DNA of 64,000 nucleotides from Microbacterium sp. ET2 (GTDB lineage: Bacteria > Actinomycetota > Actinomycetes > Actinomycetales > Microbacteriaceae): assembly GCF_030347395.1 (NCBI RefSeq), contig NZ_CP128170.1, positions 1,426,001 to 1,490,000 on the forward strand, in the 5' to 3' direction. Every line of letters begins with the position of its first letter. The stretch's first letter is position 1. Of the stretch, positions 35,436 through 43,257 are shown in pieces. A program made the translations under genes and the position numbers. The notes under the pieces are model-generated. The model saw only the letters and a program-made list of their open reading frames with translations. It did no database searches and was not told the origin of the DNA.

Positions 35436-35826
35436 GCAGAAAGCGGCAGCGACGTCGCTCGGCGACCTGCTGGGCGAGGTGACGAGAGACCTGTCGACGC
35501 TGATGCGCCAGGAGGTGGCGCTCGCCAAGGCCGAGCTGAAGGAGTCCGCCGGCAAGACCGCCAAGGGAGCAGGTGAGCTCGGCGGCGCGGCGTATGCCGC
35601 GATGATGGCGATCTTCTTCCTGTCGGTCGCGCTGTGGTGGGCGCTCGCTCTGCTCGTCGGCGGCGGCTGGTCGGCCGTGATCGTCGCTGTGATCTGGGCG
35701 GCTATCGCTCTGATCCTGTTCTCGGTCGGACGGACCGAGATGAAGAAGGTGCAGGGTGCTCCGCAGACCGTGGAGACCCTCAAGGAGATCCCTGAAACGC
35801 TGAGAAGGAATGAGGAGAACCGATGA
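35413..35826 (+). CDS. phage-holin-3/holin-X-like membrane protein
   Basis: A 137-residue protein of the actinobacterial holin-X (DUF1469) family, not a phage lysis protein in this context. The N-terminal amphipathic part (LLGEVTRDLSTLMRQEVALAKAELKE) is typical, and two membrane segments follow (about 58-80 and 85-107). The gene starts 23 bp inside its upstream neighbour at ATG 35413 with GGAGG six bases before, and its stop overlaps the DUF3618 start. It is part of a three-gene operon. Confidence 0.8.
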   Translation: MSDATPSEQKAAATSLGDLLGEVTRDLSTLMRQEVALAKAELKESAGKTAKGAGELGGAAYAAMMAIFFLSVALWWALALLVGGGWSAVIVAVIWAAIALILFSVGRTEMKKVQGAPQTVETLKEIPETLRRNEENR

Positions 35827-36383
35827 GCGATTCACCGGAAGCGATCCGCGCTGACATCGAGCGCACGAGACGCGAACTGGGCGGCGACGTCGACGCCCTG
35901 GCGGACAAGGTGTCGCCGGCGAAGATCATGGAGCGGCGGACGAGCGCGGTGAAGGACGCCGTCGGCTCGGTGCGCGACCGGATCATGGGAGCCGCGGATG
36001 ACGCGGGCTCGACCCTGTCGGATGCGGGTGGGGCCGTCGGATCGGCGACCGACCGCGTGGCGGCGAAGGCGGAGGGCAACCCGTTGGCGGTGGGCCTCAT
36101 CGCCTTCGGCGTCGGACTCCTGGCAGCCTCGTTGATCCCGGCGTCATCGAAGGAGAAGGAGATCGCCGGCACCGTCAAGGACAAGGCGCAGCCGCTCGTC
36201 GACGAGGTGACAGAGGTCGCGAAGGAGGCGGGGGCGCACCTGCGTGAGCCCGCCAAGGAGGCGGCGGCTGCGGTGAAGGAGTCCGCGGCCGAGTCGGTGG
36301 ACGTCGTGAAGGACGAGGCCGCTTCTGCCACTTCAGAAGTCAAGGATCAGGCCGACACCTCCCGTCAGCACCTGGCGGGCTGA
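35823..36383 (+). CDS. DUF3618-domain protein
   Basis: A 186-residue protein. The DUF3618 motif is at the N-terminus (EAIRADIERTRRELGGDVDALADKVSP), a membrane segment (GLIAFGVGLLAASLIPAS) lies near residues 93-110, and a helical Ala/Lys/Glu-rich tail follows. It is coupled to the holin-X-like gene by ATGA. The family's role is unknown; co-occurrence with the two upstream proteins is conserved in many actinobacteria. A strong hairpin ends the operon. Confidence 0.85.
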   Translation: MSDSPEAIRADIERTRRELGGDVDALADKVSPAKIMERRTSAVKDAVGSVRDRIMGAADDAGSTLSDAGGAVGSATDRVAAKAEGNPLAVGLIAFGVGLLAASLIPASSKEKEIAGTVKDKAQPLVDEVTEVAKEAGAHLREPAKEAAAAVKESAAESVDVVKDEAASATSEVKDQADTSRQHLAG

Positions 36384-36399
36384 GGGACGGCGAGAACAC

Positions 36400-36433
36400 G
36401 GATGGTGCCGGCAAGGCCGGGCCGGCACCATCC
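36400..36433 (+). terminator. hairpin terminator after the DUF3618 gene
   Basis: GGATGGTGCCGGC, an eight-base loop, and GCCGGCACCATCC form a perfect 13-bp stem 16 bases after the stop of the DUF3618 gene. No T-run follows, as is common for actinobacterial terminators. Confidence 0.75.
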
Positions 36434-36455
36434 GACGTCAAGGAGATGAGGACCG

Positions 36456-36794
36456 TTGCGACGACTTCACTACTCAGGCAGCTACGTACTGACCTCGGAC
36501 GAGGTGAGCAGAGCGGTGTTGCGCTACGCCCGCGCGCTGGCGGATACCCACACATCGGATGTCGTATCCATCCCCATCCTCGAAGAGGGCGGGTCACACG
36601 GATCAGCCCACTTCTTGATCGGGCCGGCAAGCCAGCTGTATTCGACCCCGGTTTCGGAGCCGATCCACGAGATCAACGACCCCGAGCTCGTCGAGGAGTT
36701 GCAGCGGCGCACGAACCGCCTGCAGCCTTCCGTCGCGGAGTGGCCGGACATGATGCACACCGAGGATGCGGGCTACGGGGAAGAGGACTTCTGA
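36456..36794 (+). CDS. hypothetical protein, 112 aa
   Basis: A 112-residue acidic soluble protein beginning with TTG 36456, preceded by AAGGAGATGAGG. The sequence (LHYSGSYVLTSDEVSRAVLRYARALA at the start, EELQRRTNRLQPSVAEWPDM later) suggests a small alpha/beta fold. I do not recognise a family. The coding potential is good (GC3 and a ribosome site) and the next genes are similar small proteins of the same strand. Confidence 0.6.
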   Translation: MRRLHYSGSYVLTSDEVSRAVLRYARALADTHTSDVVSIPILEEGGSHGSAHFLIGPASQLYSTPVSEPIHEINDPELVEELQRRTNRLQPSVAEWPDMMHTEDAGYGEEDF

Positions 36795-36911
36795 CACAGC
36801 CGTGCGCTATCACCGGGTCACCGGGCGGTCAACCTTCTTGCGTCCATCCGGTCGCAAGTTCAGCGTGGAAGTATCCCCCTTTTGTGAACACCGAACCCCA
36901 GGAGGTGCCGG

Positions 36912-37244
36912 GTGGGAAAGTTCATCTATGACGGTCTGGTGAAGGTCGACTTCGAAGATCGCCTCCTCCTGCACCTGCAGATGGTGATCGCTGCCAAGCT
37001 CCGGCGAGGCGAGGCCTTCAACTTCACCTGGAAGGACGACAGCAGCATCGGTGACGGCCGCACCACGGTGTGGGTGCACCCGCGATGCTCGATCGTCTAC
37101 AAGTTCTACGGCAGCCGTCGACCCGCGATCAACCGTGCGTGGATCGAGGCGCTCGCCTACACGGCCAATGCCCCGACGGGTCTCTACATCGTTCCCGAAC
37201 CGCAGACCGACCAGCTGCGTCTGGACGAGGCAGGCGCCATCTGA
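36912..37244 (+). CDS. DUF7882-like small protein, copy 1
   Basis: A 110-residue protein starting at GTG 36912 behind AGGAGGTG. The core VKVDFEDRLLLHLQMVIAAKLRRGEAF, then WVHPRCSIVYKFYGSRRPAINRAWIEALAYTAN (overlapping motifs) and GLYIVPEP, belongs to a Microbacteriaceae family that databases often mislabel as ATP-dependent DNA ligase; it has no ligase motif and is now, to my knowledge, DUF7882. The function is unknown. The stop shares a base with the start of the following 76-residue gene. Confidence 0.75.
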   Translation: MGKFIYDGLVKVDFEDRLLLHLQMVIAAKLRRGEAFNFTWKDDSSIGDGRTTVWVHPRCSIVYKFYGSRRPAINRAWIEALAYTANAPTGLYIVPEPQTDQLRLDEAGAI

Positions 37245-37474
37245 TGAAACGGATCGACATCATCTACGGCGGCCAGCTGTTCAGCGTCGGCGGTCGCACG
37301 CCCGGTGATCTCACCCGCGAGATCACCCAGGCTGTGGCCGACGGCGGCGGATGGCTGACTGTCAACGACGGCGAGGGCGAGCGTCGGGAGGCGCTGCTGT
37401 TCATCGGCCCCGGGGTGCCCATCGCCGTGGTGCCGATTCCGGAGCCGCCGGAAGAGTTTGAGGCTGGGGACTGA
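37244..37474 (+). CDS. hypothetical protein, 76 aa
   Basis: A 76-residue protein translated from ATG 37244, whose first base is the last base of the previous stop (TGATG). The sequence IDIIYGGQLFSVGGRTPGDL and later ALLFIGPGVPIAVVPI looks like a small beta-rich fold. It is translationally coupled to the DUF7882-like gene and probably works with it. Family unknown. Confidence 0.65.
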   Translation: MKRIDIIYGGQLFSVGGRTPGDLTREITQAVADGGGWLTVNDGEGERREALLFIGPGVPIAVVPIPEPPEEFEAGD

Positions 37475-37640
37475 ACTCGTCGCCCCCTTGCGCTTTGGCC
37501 GGGTCGCGAGCACGGTGGAAGAAGAAGGATCCGCCGTGCCATCGCGTGCCGTGGTGGCCGAAGGTCAGTGGACTGGGAGAGATGCTCCCGCCCCCGGACC
37601 ACACCTCTCATGCCTCGCGGGAGCTCAAGGTGCATACACT

Positions 37641-37988
37641 GTGGGCAGATTCAACTACGAGAACACGGTGAAGACCGAATTCAACGACCGCCTCCTCGCT
37701 CATCTTCAAAGGGTGGTCTCCGCCAAACTCCGCCGGGGCGAACCGTTCCTGCTGTCGTGGCGAGAAGATCCGAGCACGGGCATGGGCCGAACGAGCGTCT
37801 GGATCAATCCCCATTCGGCGCTGTCGTTCACGTACTTCGGCAGTCGCCAGCCGAGCATCAATCCTCGCTGGCTTGAGGCCCTCGCCTACGCCGCCAACCA
37901 GCAGACCGGGCTCTACGCCGTGCCCGAGCCGCCGGCCGATGAGAACGGGCACGTGGAGCGGGAGTTGGTCGAAGCGGGGCGCGGGTGA
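37641..37988 (+). CDS. DUF7882-like small protein, copy 2
   Basis: A 115-residue paralogue of the protein at 36912, about half identical: the shared pattern is DRLLxHLQxVxxAKLRRGExF, then SVWINPHSALSFTYFGSRQPSINPRWLEALAYAAN in overlapping stretches and GLYAVPEP. GTG 37641 is the start and AAGG lies ten bases upstream. Its 3' end overlaps the C-terminal extension of the convergent CYP152 gene by 76 bp. Function unknown. Confidence 0.72.
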   Translation: MGRFNYENTVKTEFNDRLLAHLQRVVSAKLRRGEPFLLSWREDPSTGMGRTSVWINPHSALSFTYFGSRQPSINPRWLEALAYAANQQTGLYAVPEPPADENGHVERELVEAGRG

Positions 37989-39265
37989 GAACCGCTTGCC
38001 GCGGTGTCGCCGGCAGGTGAGGCGGCAACTCGGCCACCGGACGCGGGCATGGTCGGCAGCCGTCGCGGGTTCACCTCGAGTCCGTACTTCATGATCGTCA
38101 CGCTCGGGTCACTGAGCGCGGCGATGGCAGCAGCGAGTCCTGCGATCGCCAGCTTCTCGCCCGGGCACCGGTGTCCGGTGCGCACATCTCCGCCGCCGTG
38201 CGGCACGAATGCCGGCATCGCCTCGTAGTCGGAGATGCCGAAGAACCGCTCGGGCAAGAATTCCGCAGGGCGGTCCCAGGAAACGTTGTCCGTGTCGGTC
38301 CCGAGGATGTCGAAGACGACCCGTCCGCGCCGGTCGACGCGTTGACCGTCGACCTCCACGGTGCGCTTGGCCCATCCCGGCAGCATCGGAACGAAGGGGG
38401 CGGTGCGCCGCACCTCCTGTGCGAAGGCGGTCGCAGCTCCGCCTCCCACCAGCGTTTCGCGCTCGTCGGTCTCGGCGGCGATGCGCGCCCGCCACTCCGG
38501 ACGGGCATGGAGCTCCTTGGCAGCGAAGGCGACGAATCGCGCCACCGCGATCATGGGGCGGAGGCTGTTCTGCAGCTCCACTCCCGCCAGCCGGGGCGCC
38601 AGCAGCGCGCCCTCCTCGTCGCGATGCCTCGCCCACTCGTCGAGGGCCGTTCCCGGCCGGGGCGTGAGCTCGGCGTTTCGCACGGCTTCGATCAGGCGGG
38701 TCGTGTGACGGTCCGACCACCAACGATTCGCCACGGCAAGGAGAAAGGCGGGTGAGTACGGCGCCCCGAAGCCATCGACGATCTGCGCGAGCCGCCCCGC
38801 CCACCGGGTGTGTGCCGCCGATGTACCCGGCACATCCGCCCAGCGCATGACGGCACGCCCGAACGCTCCGACTGCCGCCGTGTATGCCGACCGGCGCCCG
38901 CCAGCACGCCAGTCCGACAGCTCGGCGCGCCATTCGCCGTCGAGGTGTCGGGTCATCCGTTCCACCTGATCGTCGTCGTACGCGAGGTCTACGAACGTGC
39001 TCTTGCGGTGACGGTGACTCGCGCCGTCGAGGCTATGGACCGACCCCGCCCCGAAGAGCACCCGCTGAACGATCGCGGGCATCGCGCCGTGGCGGGCGAC
39101 GTTCTCCTCGTCGTAGAAGGTCGCGACCCCCTCGGCGCCCCGCACGAGGATGGCGTCACGTCCGAGAAGCGTCATCGGCGCCGCACGGCGCCCAGGCTCG
39201 ACGCGCTGCCAGATGTGGGAACTCAAGCGGTATCCGCGGGTCAGCAGTCCGATCGCATCGTCCAT
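37913..39265 (-). CDS. CYP152 fatty-acid peroxygenase/decarboxylase-type P450
   Basis: A 450-residue H2O2-dependent P450. GHRCPGEK holds the haem-ligand Cys367, and NSLRPMIAVARF holds Arg236-Pro237, which binds the fatty-acid carboxylate and replaces the usual acid/alcohol pair. VHSLDG places His77 where OleT has His85 and P450-BSbeta has Gln85, so terminal-alkene-forming decarboxylation is possible beside alpha/beta hydroxylation. After PTMPASGGRV, where the family normally ends, about 38 low-complexity residues follow and run into the convergent DUF7882-like gene. ATG 39265 lies six bases after the -10-like TAGGCA. Confidence 0.88.
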   Translation of the reverse strand: MDDAIGLLTRGYRLSSHIWQRVEPGRRAAPMTLLGRDAILVRGAEGVATFYDEENVARHGAMPAIVQRVLFGAGSVHSLDGASHRHRKSTFVDLAYDDDQVERMTRHLDGEWRAELSDWRAGGRRSAYTAAVGAFGRAVMRWADVPGTSAAHTRWAGRLAQIVDGFGAPYSPAFLLAVANRWWSDRHTTRLIEAVRNAELTPRPGTALDEWARHRDEEGALLAPRLAGVELQNSLRPMIAVARFVAFAAKELHARPEWRARIAAETDERETLVGGGAATAFAQEVRRTAPFVPMLPGWAKRTVEVDGQRVDRRGRVVFDILGTDTDNVSWDRPAEFLPERFFGISDYEAMPAFVPHGGGDVRTGHRCPGEKLAIAGLAAAIAALSDPSVTIMKYGLEVNPRRLPTMPASGGRVAASPAGDTAASGSHPRPASTNSRSTCPFSSAGGSGTA

Positions 39266-39308
39266 GAGTCCTGCCTACCCTCACAGTGGCGGTTGCGCCG
39301 TGGGGGTA

Positions 39309-40151
39309 TCACCGCGGCGAGGCGTGTGATACCGCCGCCAGGAGCCGAACGATCACGCGGGCCATCTCGACCTGACCGGCCGCGAACGGGTGAAGACCGT
39401 CGATATGGAAGAAATCGTCGTCGGGGCGGACAGCCCCGTGGAGATCCACGGCCGCCGGGTCCAGGCGTCGGATGACTGCGGCGAGCTCGGCGAGGTCTTC
39501 AGGTTCGTTCCACTCACCGCCTTCCCTCCGAGTCGCAACGGGTCCGGGGTCCGCCGGCGGTGGAGTGATGAAGGTCACGACGCGGACTCCGAGCTGACGG
39601 ATGAGAAGCTCCCGGATCAGCCCGAGGTTGCGCTCGGACTCCGATGGGCTCGCCATCCTCGCCCCGACGCGCGACCCGAGGCGACGGGTGTCGTTCGTCC
39701 CCAGCATGACGAGAGCGTGCGTCGGCGACAGAGGTGCCGCGAAGGGCAGGCTGTACAGCGTCTCCGCCGTCGTCCGCCCCGGGACGGCGCGGTTGAGGAC
39801 CGTGATGCGGGGCGAGGTCCTCCGAAGGACAGCCGCCAGGATGTTCGCCCACCCAGCGGCGTCCGCCGAGATGGAGTCACCGACGATGAGGATGCGCTCG
39901 TCCGCGTCGAAGGGAAGGCGTGAGACATCATCGGCGAACGCGGCGTCGGCGAGGAGCTGATCCGCGACCCCCTCGACCTGGTCGCTCAGCGCGAGACGGA
40001 GGGAGGCGAGGCGCCCCTCATCGATCCCGAGCATCGCCGCGACAGTGGCATCCTGATGCGCCGGCGGGGTCCCCAGGGAATCCAGAAGCGGCGCCGACGA
40101 CAACCCGATGCCGCGCACGTACCGGACGAGCATCTCGTGTTCGATGTCCAT
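39309..40151 (-). CDS. SGNH/GDSL-family esterase
   Basis: A 280-residue SGNH hydrolase without a signal peptide. The catalytic Ser is in IVGDSIS (near residue 93), the Gly in the AVPGRTT block, the Asn in MLGTNDT and the Asp/His pair in IDGLHP. An N-terminal helical stretch of about 80 residues precedes the domain. It starts three bases after the MFS stop with GAGGTGAG as ribosome site, so it is the last gene of the TetR-controlled operon. It may remove acyl groups from imported glycosides. Confidence 0.85.
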   Translation of the reverse strand: MDIEHEMLVRYVRGIGLSSAPLLDSLGTPPAHQDATVAAMLGIDEGRLASLRLALSDQVEGVADQLLADAAFADDVSRLPFDADERILIVGDSISADAAGWANILAAVLRRTSPRITVLNRAVPGRTTAETLYSLPFAAPLSPTHALVMLGTNDTRRLGSRVGARMASPSESERNLGLIRELLIRQLGVRVVTFITPPPADPGPVATRREGGEWNEPEDLAELAAVIRRLDPAAVDLHGAVRPDDDFFHIDGLHPFAAGQVEMARVIVRLLAAVSHASPR

Positions 40152-40154
40152 CTC

Positions 40155-41567
40155 TCACCTCACAGACTTGATGGGGAACACCGCTGCTCCCGCCGCGAGG
40201 ACGACGACGACGGCGAGCGCCCAGATTCCGATGTACTGACCCCCGAGGATCGCGACCACCGCGCCCGCCACGACGGGTCCGATCGCCTGCCCGAGGTTTC
40301 CCGCGGCCGTCGCCAGCCCGAGATCGCGACCGGCCGCCGCGCGGTCGGGCAGGACATCGATGAACAGCGCCTGATCGACCACGATGAAGGTTCCGAGTCC
40401 GAGTCCCCCGATGATGGCCTGGATGAACAGGGCCGGAAGGGCGGGCCACAGAAGGGGGACGAGGAACGACGCCGCCATGAGGATGCAGGCCACGACCACG
40501 AAGGGCTTCCGACGCTTCAGCCGATCTGACAGGACACCGCCGACGTACATGGCGATGAGCGTTCCCGGGAGGGCGGCGAACTGGATGATCGGCGCGACCT
40601 GCGCCGCCTGTTCCGCCGACAGTCCCGGCCGCACGTAGCTCTGGAGCATGTAGATGGAGTAGATCGTCGCCATGCCGTAGCAGAGGAAGAACAGGACCTT
40701 CGACATCCAGGCCCACCGGTAATCGTGGTCGCGCAATCCGGCGATGTAGGCAGCCGCTGCGGTGCGGAAGCGCAGCCGCGGCACCGTCATCTCCTGCGAC
40801 GAACGGTCGCGGGAGATGAAGACGAAGGAGATCGCCGGAAGGACGAGGATGAGCGCGATCGGGTAGTAGACCGCGAGCCCCATGGCTGCGAAGAGGCTTC
40901 CGGCGATCACCGACCCGATGATGATGCCCACGTAGGAGATCAGGCCCGTCACGGCTGAGACCAGTCCGATCCGCTCCCCCGGCACGCGGTCGGCGACGGT
41001 GGCGCCGAGCGGCCCGGTGGCGGTGTTGACGGCCGACTGCACGATCGACCACGCGATGACCAGGAGCGCGATGGTGGGCACGATCGGCATGAGGGTCGTC
41101 AGTGCCGCGCCCACCACGATCCCGCCGACGATCCACGGCGTCCGGCGACCGAACCGCGATCTGGTCCGATCGGACAGCATCCCCACGATCGGCTGGATCA
41201 GCATCGTCACGAAGACACCCACCGAGGTCACGAGCGAGAGATCGACCGCCCGGCGAGCGTCGTAGCGCGAGAGCAGCTCGAGCAGCCGCGACTCCTCTGC
41301 GCTCGGGCTGTGGCTTCCGGCGGTCACCTGCGCCTGCAGGTCGGTGAGGGCCTGCAGGTTCACGCCGGCGTCGGCACCCGTGAAGATCTCGCCGGCGACG
41401 ATCTGCTGCACCTGCAACGGGAGGAGGACCGTGAGCACCGCACCCCACAGGACGGTCGTGCCGAGGCTGGCGAGGGCGTACGACCCCACGTACCGGCGGA
41501 ATCTCGCGGTGCGTGGGACATACCGCGGAGAGAGCGATCGCTCCGGCGCGGTTTCGATGTGGGACAT
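40155..41567 (-). CDS. MFS transporter, sugar/glycoside type
   Basis: A 470-residue transporter with about twelve membrane segments. SDRTRSRFGRRTPWIVGG after the second repeat helix is characteristic of the glycoside-pentoside-hexuronide-like MFS group, and GGVLSDRLKRRKPF is the matching loop of the second half. An unusual loop of about 50 residues near residue 60-105 separates the first two segments. ATG 41567 has GGAG five bases upstream. The neighbours (flavin oxidase, TIM barrel, esterase) point to uptake of a glycoside. Confidence 0.88.
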   Translation of the reverse strand: MSHIETAPERSLSPRYVPRTARFRRYVGSYALASLGTTVLWGAVLTVLLPLQVQQIVAGEIFTGADAGVNLQALTDLQAQVTAGSHSPSAEESRLLELLSRYDARRAVDLSLVTSVGVFVTMLIQPIVGMLSDRTRSRFGRRTPWIVGGIVVGAALTTLMPIVPTIALLVIAWSIVQSAVNTATGPLGATVADRVPGERIGLVSAVTGLISYVGIIIGSVIAGSLFAAMGLAVYYPIALILVLPAISFVFISRDRSSQEMTVPRLRFRTAAAAYIAGLRDHDYRWAWMSKVLFFLCYGMATIYSIYMLQSYVRPGLSAEQAAQVAPIIQFAALPGTLIAMYVGGVLSDRLKRRKPFVVVACILMAASFLVPLLWPALPALFIQAIIGGLGLGTFIVVDQALFIDVLPDRAAAGRDLGLATAAGNLGQAIGPVVAGAVVAILGGQYIGIWALAVVVVLAAGAAVFPIKSVR

Positions 41568-41624
41568 GAGAACTCCGTTGTTTCCCCGGCGCGTCGTCGC
41601 ACCGGCGTCGATGGTGATGAGAGT

Positions 41625-41640
41625 GGATGCCGCGGCATCC
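41625..41640. promoter_or_regulatory. 16-bp palindrome between GMC and MFS genes
   Basis: GGATGCCGCGGCATCC is a perfect palindrome in the 98-bp gap inside the operon. It may be an internal operator or a short mRNA hairpin. It does not resemble the TetR sites at 44237-44297. Confidence 0.35.
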
Positions 41641-41665
41641 GGGTCAAGGTGACGTCGCCGATCTA

Positions 41666-43243
41666 TCAGGCGACCGAGACGGGCTGGTCGGCGCGTGCGC
41701 TCTTCGCTTCGCCCGCCACCTCCTCTGCCAGTCGAGTCGCTGCTCGCCAGGCAAGGGCGACCGTGGTGAGCGTCGGGTTGGAGGCTGTGGCGGTCGGGAT
41801 GACGCCGTTGCCGCCGACGTACAGATTTCGCGTGCCCCACACCCGCAGCTCGGGGTCGCACACCGACTCTCCGTCGTCGACGGCGCCCATTCGCACCGTG
41901 CCCTGGTAGTGGAGCGACGACCCGCCCGCAGCGAGCTCAGGGGCCTCGAGCGCCGCGCCGATACGGTCGGCGACCGCGATCGACGTCGAGCGCATCCGCT
42001 CGATCAGCGCCAGGTCGTCGTCGGTGCGGGAGTAGCGGATGTTCATCCGGGGCATCCCGTAGAAGTCATGCTCGGTCTCGCTGAACTCGACGGCATCGCT
42101 GTACTGGATGTCTTTCGCCCCGTAGCACGCGACGATCGCCAGCCGTGATGCGGTGTCGTCCCCCAGACCGTCGCCGTCTCCCAACGCGATCTTGAACGCC
42201 GAGTTGGCCAGAGCGATCGCGCCGACCTGGAAGCGCCTGCTGTCGGAGAACGGCGCGAGGACGCTCAGGACGTTCGACGGATCGGTTTCGAAGGCCTCCG
42301 GGTCGAACTCATCGGACAGTGCGACGAAGGTCGCCATCTGGAAATGCTCGTTGAGGTGGCGGCCGAGCGCCGGTGGCCGGATGCCGGAGGCGAAGAGCAG
42401 CTGCGGGGTGCGGAGTCCGTCCGCGCACACCACGACGTGATCAGCGTCGACCCGGTATTCCTCGCCCGTGACGCGGTCTTCCAGCACCACACCACGGGCG
42501 ACGCCGTCGCCGTCGACGAGCACCCGCTTCGCGAGCGTCTCCGCGCGGAGTTCGAAGCCGGGCGCCGTGGCCTCGAGCTCGCCGAGGATCGCGCCCGTGC
42601 CCGCGAACCTCACCGAGCCGTCCTCCCATCGGGTCGATGACGGCATGAACCCGGTGGGTGTCACATCGGGGCCATCCAGAACCTCGGCGATCGCACGCCG
42701 CAGGGCCTCGGGCAGGCCCTGGCCGGGGACCGCCGGCTTCTGCGTGCCGAGAAGCTCCTCGGCACGATCGAGCGCGGCCTCCATCTCCCCATCGGAGAAG
42801 AACGTAACGCGCTCGGACTGCTGGGGGCGGGGGCTCGATGTTCCCCAGTGGATGCCCATTCCCCCGACCCCGCTCGCCATACTGGCGGCCGGGAGCCCCA
42901 CCTCCCCCGGCGCCAGGTCGGGGCGGGGGTCGACGAAGAAGAGACCCGGAAGCACCGTCTGCCGGAACTCCATGCTGGGGTCGATCCCCGAGGCGATGTC
43001 CGACAGTGCGGTGGCGCGCACGACTCCGGCGTCCGGTCCCTGGGTGAGCAGCTGAGCTGCAGCTCGCTCCTCATCGGTCATGTTCTGACTGTGCTCGCCT
43101 CGAGTCCCGGGGATGACCGGGCCGACCTCGACCATCAGCACGCGGGCACGCGGCACGCGCTCGCAGATCGTTCGCGCGTACGTCGCACCGGCGGGGCCGG
43201 AGCCGACGATGAGGACGTCGACGTTCTCGACTTCACGTGTCAT
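41666..43243 (-). CDS. GMC/pyranose-oxidase-like FAD-dependent oxidoreductase
   Basis: A 525-residue flavoprotein. VLIVGSGPAGATYA is the FAD fingerprint; GMGIHWGT resembles the pyranose 2-oxidase THW motif, whose His links FAD covalently. SSLHYQGTVRMG and GGNGVIPTATASNPTLT provide the His/Asn active-site pair at the C-terminus. Relatives include pyranose oxidases and the bacterial glycoside 3-oxidases (such as CarA of Microbacterium) that oxidise C3 of O- and C-glucosides. ATG 43243 has GAGGGG eight bases upstream. The gene lies 14 bp after a TIM-barrel gene, as expected for oxidation followed by deglycosylation. Confidence 0.85.
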   Translation of the reverse strand: MTREVENVDVLIVGSGPAGATYARTICERVPRARVLMVEVGPVIPGTRGEHSQNMTDEERAAAQLLTQGPDAGVVRATALSDIASGIDPSMEFRQTVLPGLFFVDPRPDLAPGEVGLPAASMASGVGGMGIHWGTSSPRPQQSERVTFFSDGEMEAALDRAEELLGTQKPAVPGQGLPEALRRAIAEVLDGPDVTPTGFMPSSTRWEDGSVRFAGTGAILGELEATAPGFELRAETLAKRVLVDGDGVARGVVLEDRVTGEEYRVDADHVVVCADGLRTPQLLFASGIRPPALGRHLNEHFQMATFVALSDEFDPEAFETDPSNVLSVLAPFSDSRRFQVGAIALANSAFKIALGDGDGLGDDTASRLAIVACYGAKDIQYSDAVEFSETEHDFYGMPRMNIRYSRTDDDLALIERMRSTSIAVADRIGAALEAPELAAGGSSLHYQGTVRMGAVDDGESVCDPELRVWGTRNLYVGGNGVIPTATASNPTLTTVALAWRAATRLAEEVAGEAKSARADQPVSVA

Positions 43244-43257
43244 CGCAGCGTCCCCTC

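Noticed and set aside
35413..35826. Phage holin gene as evidence of a prophage
   Set aside because: The holin-X/DUF1469 family is chromosomal in actinobacteria and sits in an operon with DUF3618; there are no other phage genes.
36912..37244. ATP-dependent DNA ligase label for the small protein
   Set aside because: At 110 residues it has no KxDG or other nucleotidyltransferase motif. The label is a known database misannotation of this small family.
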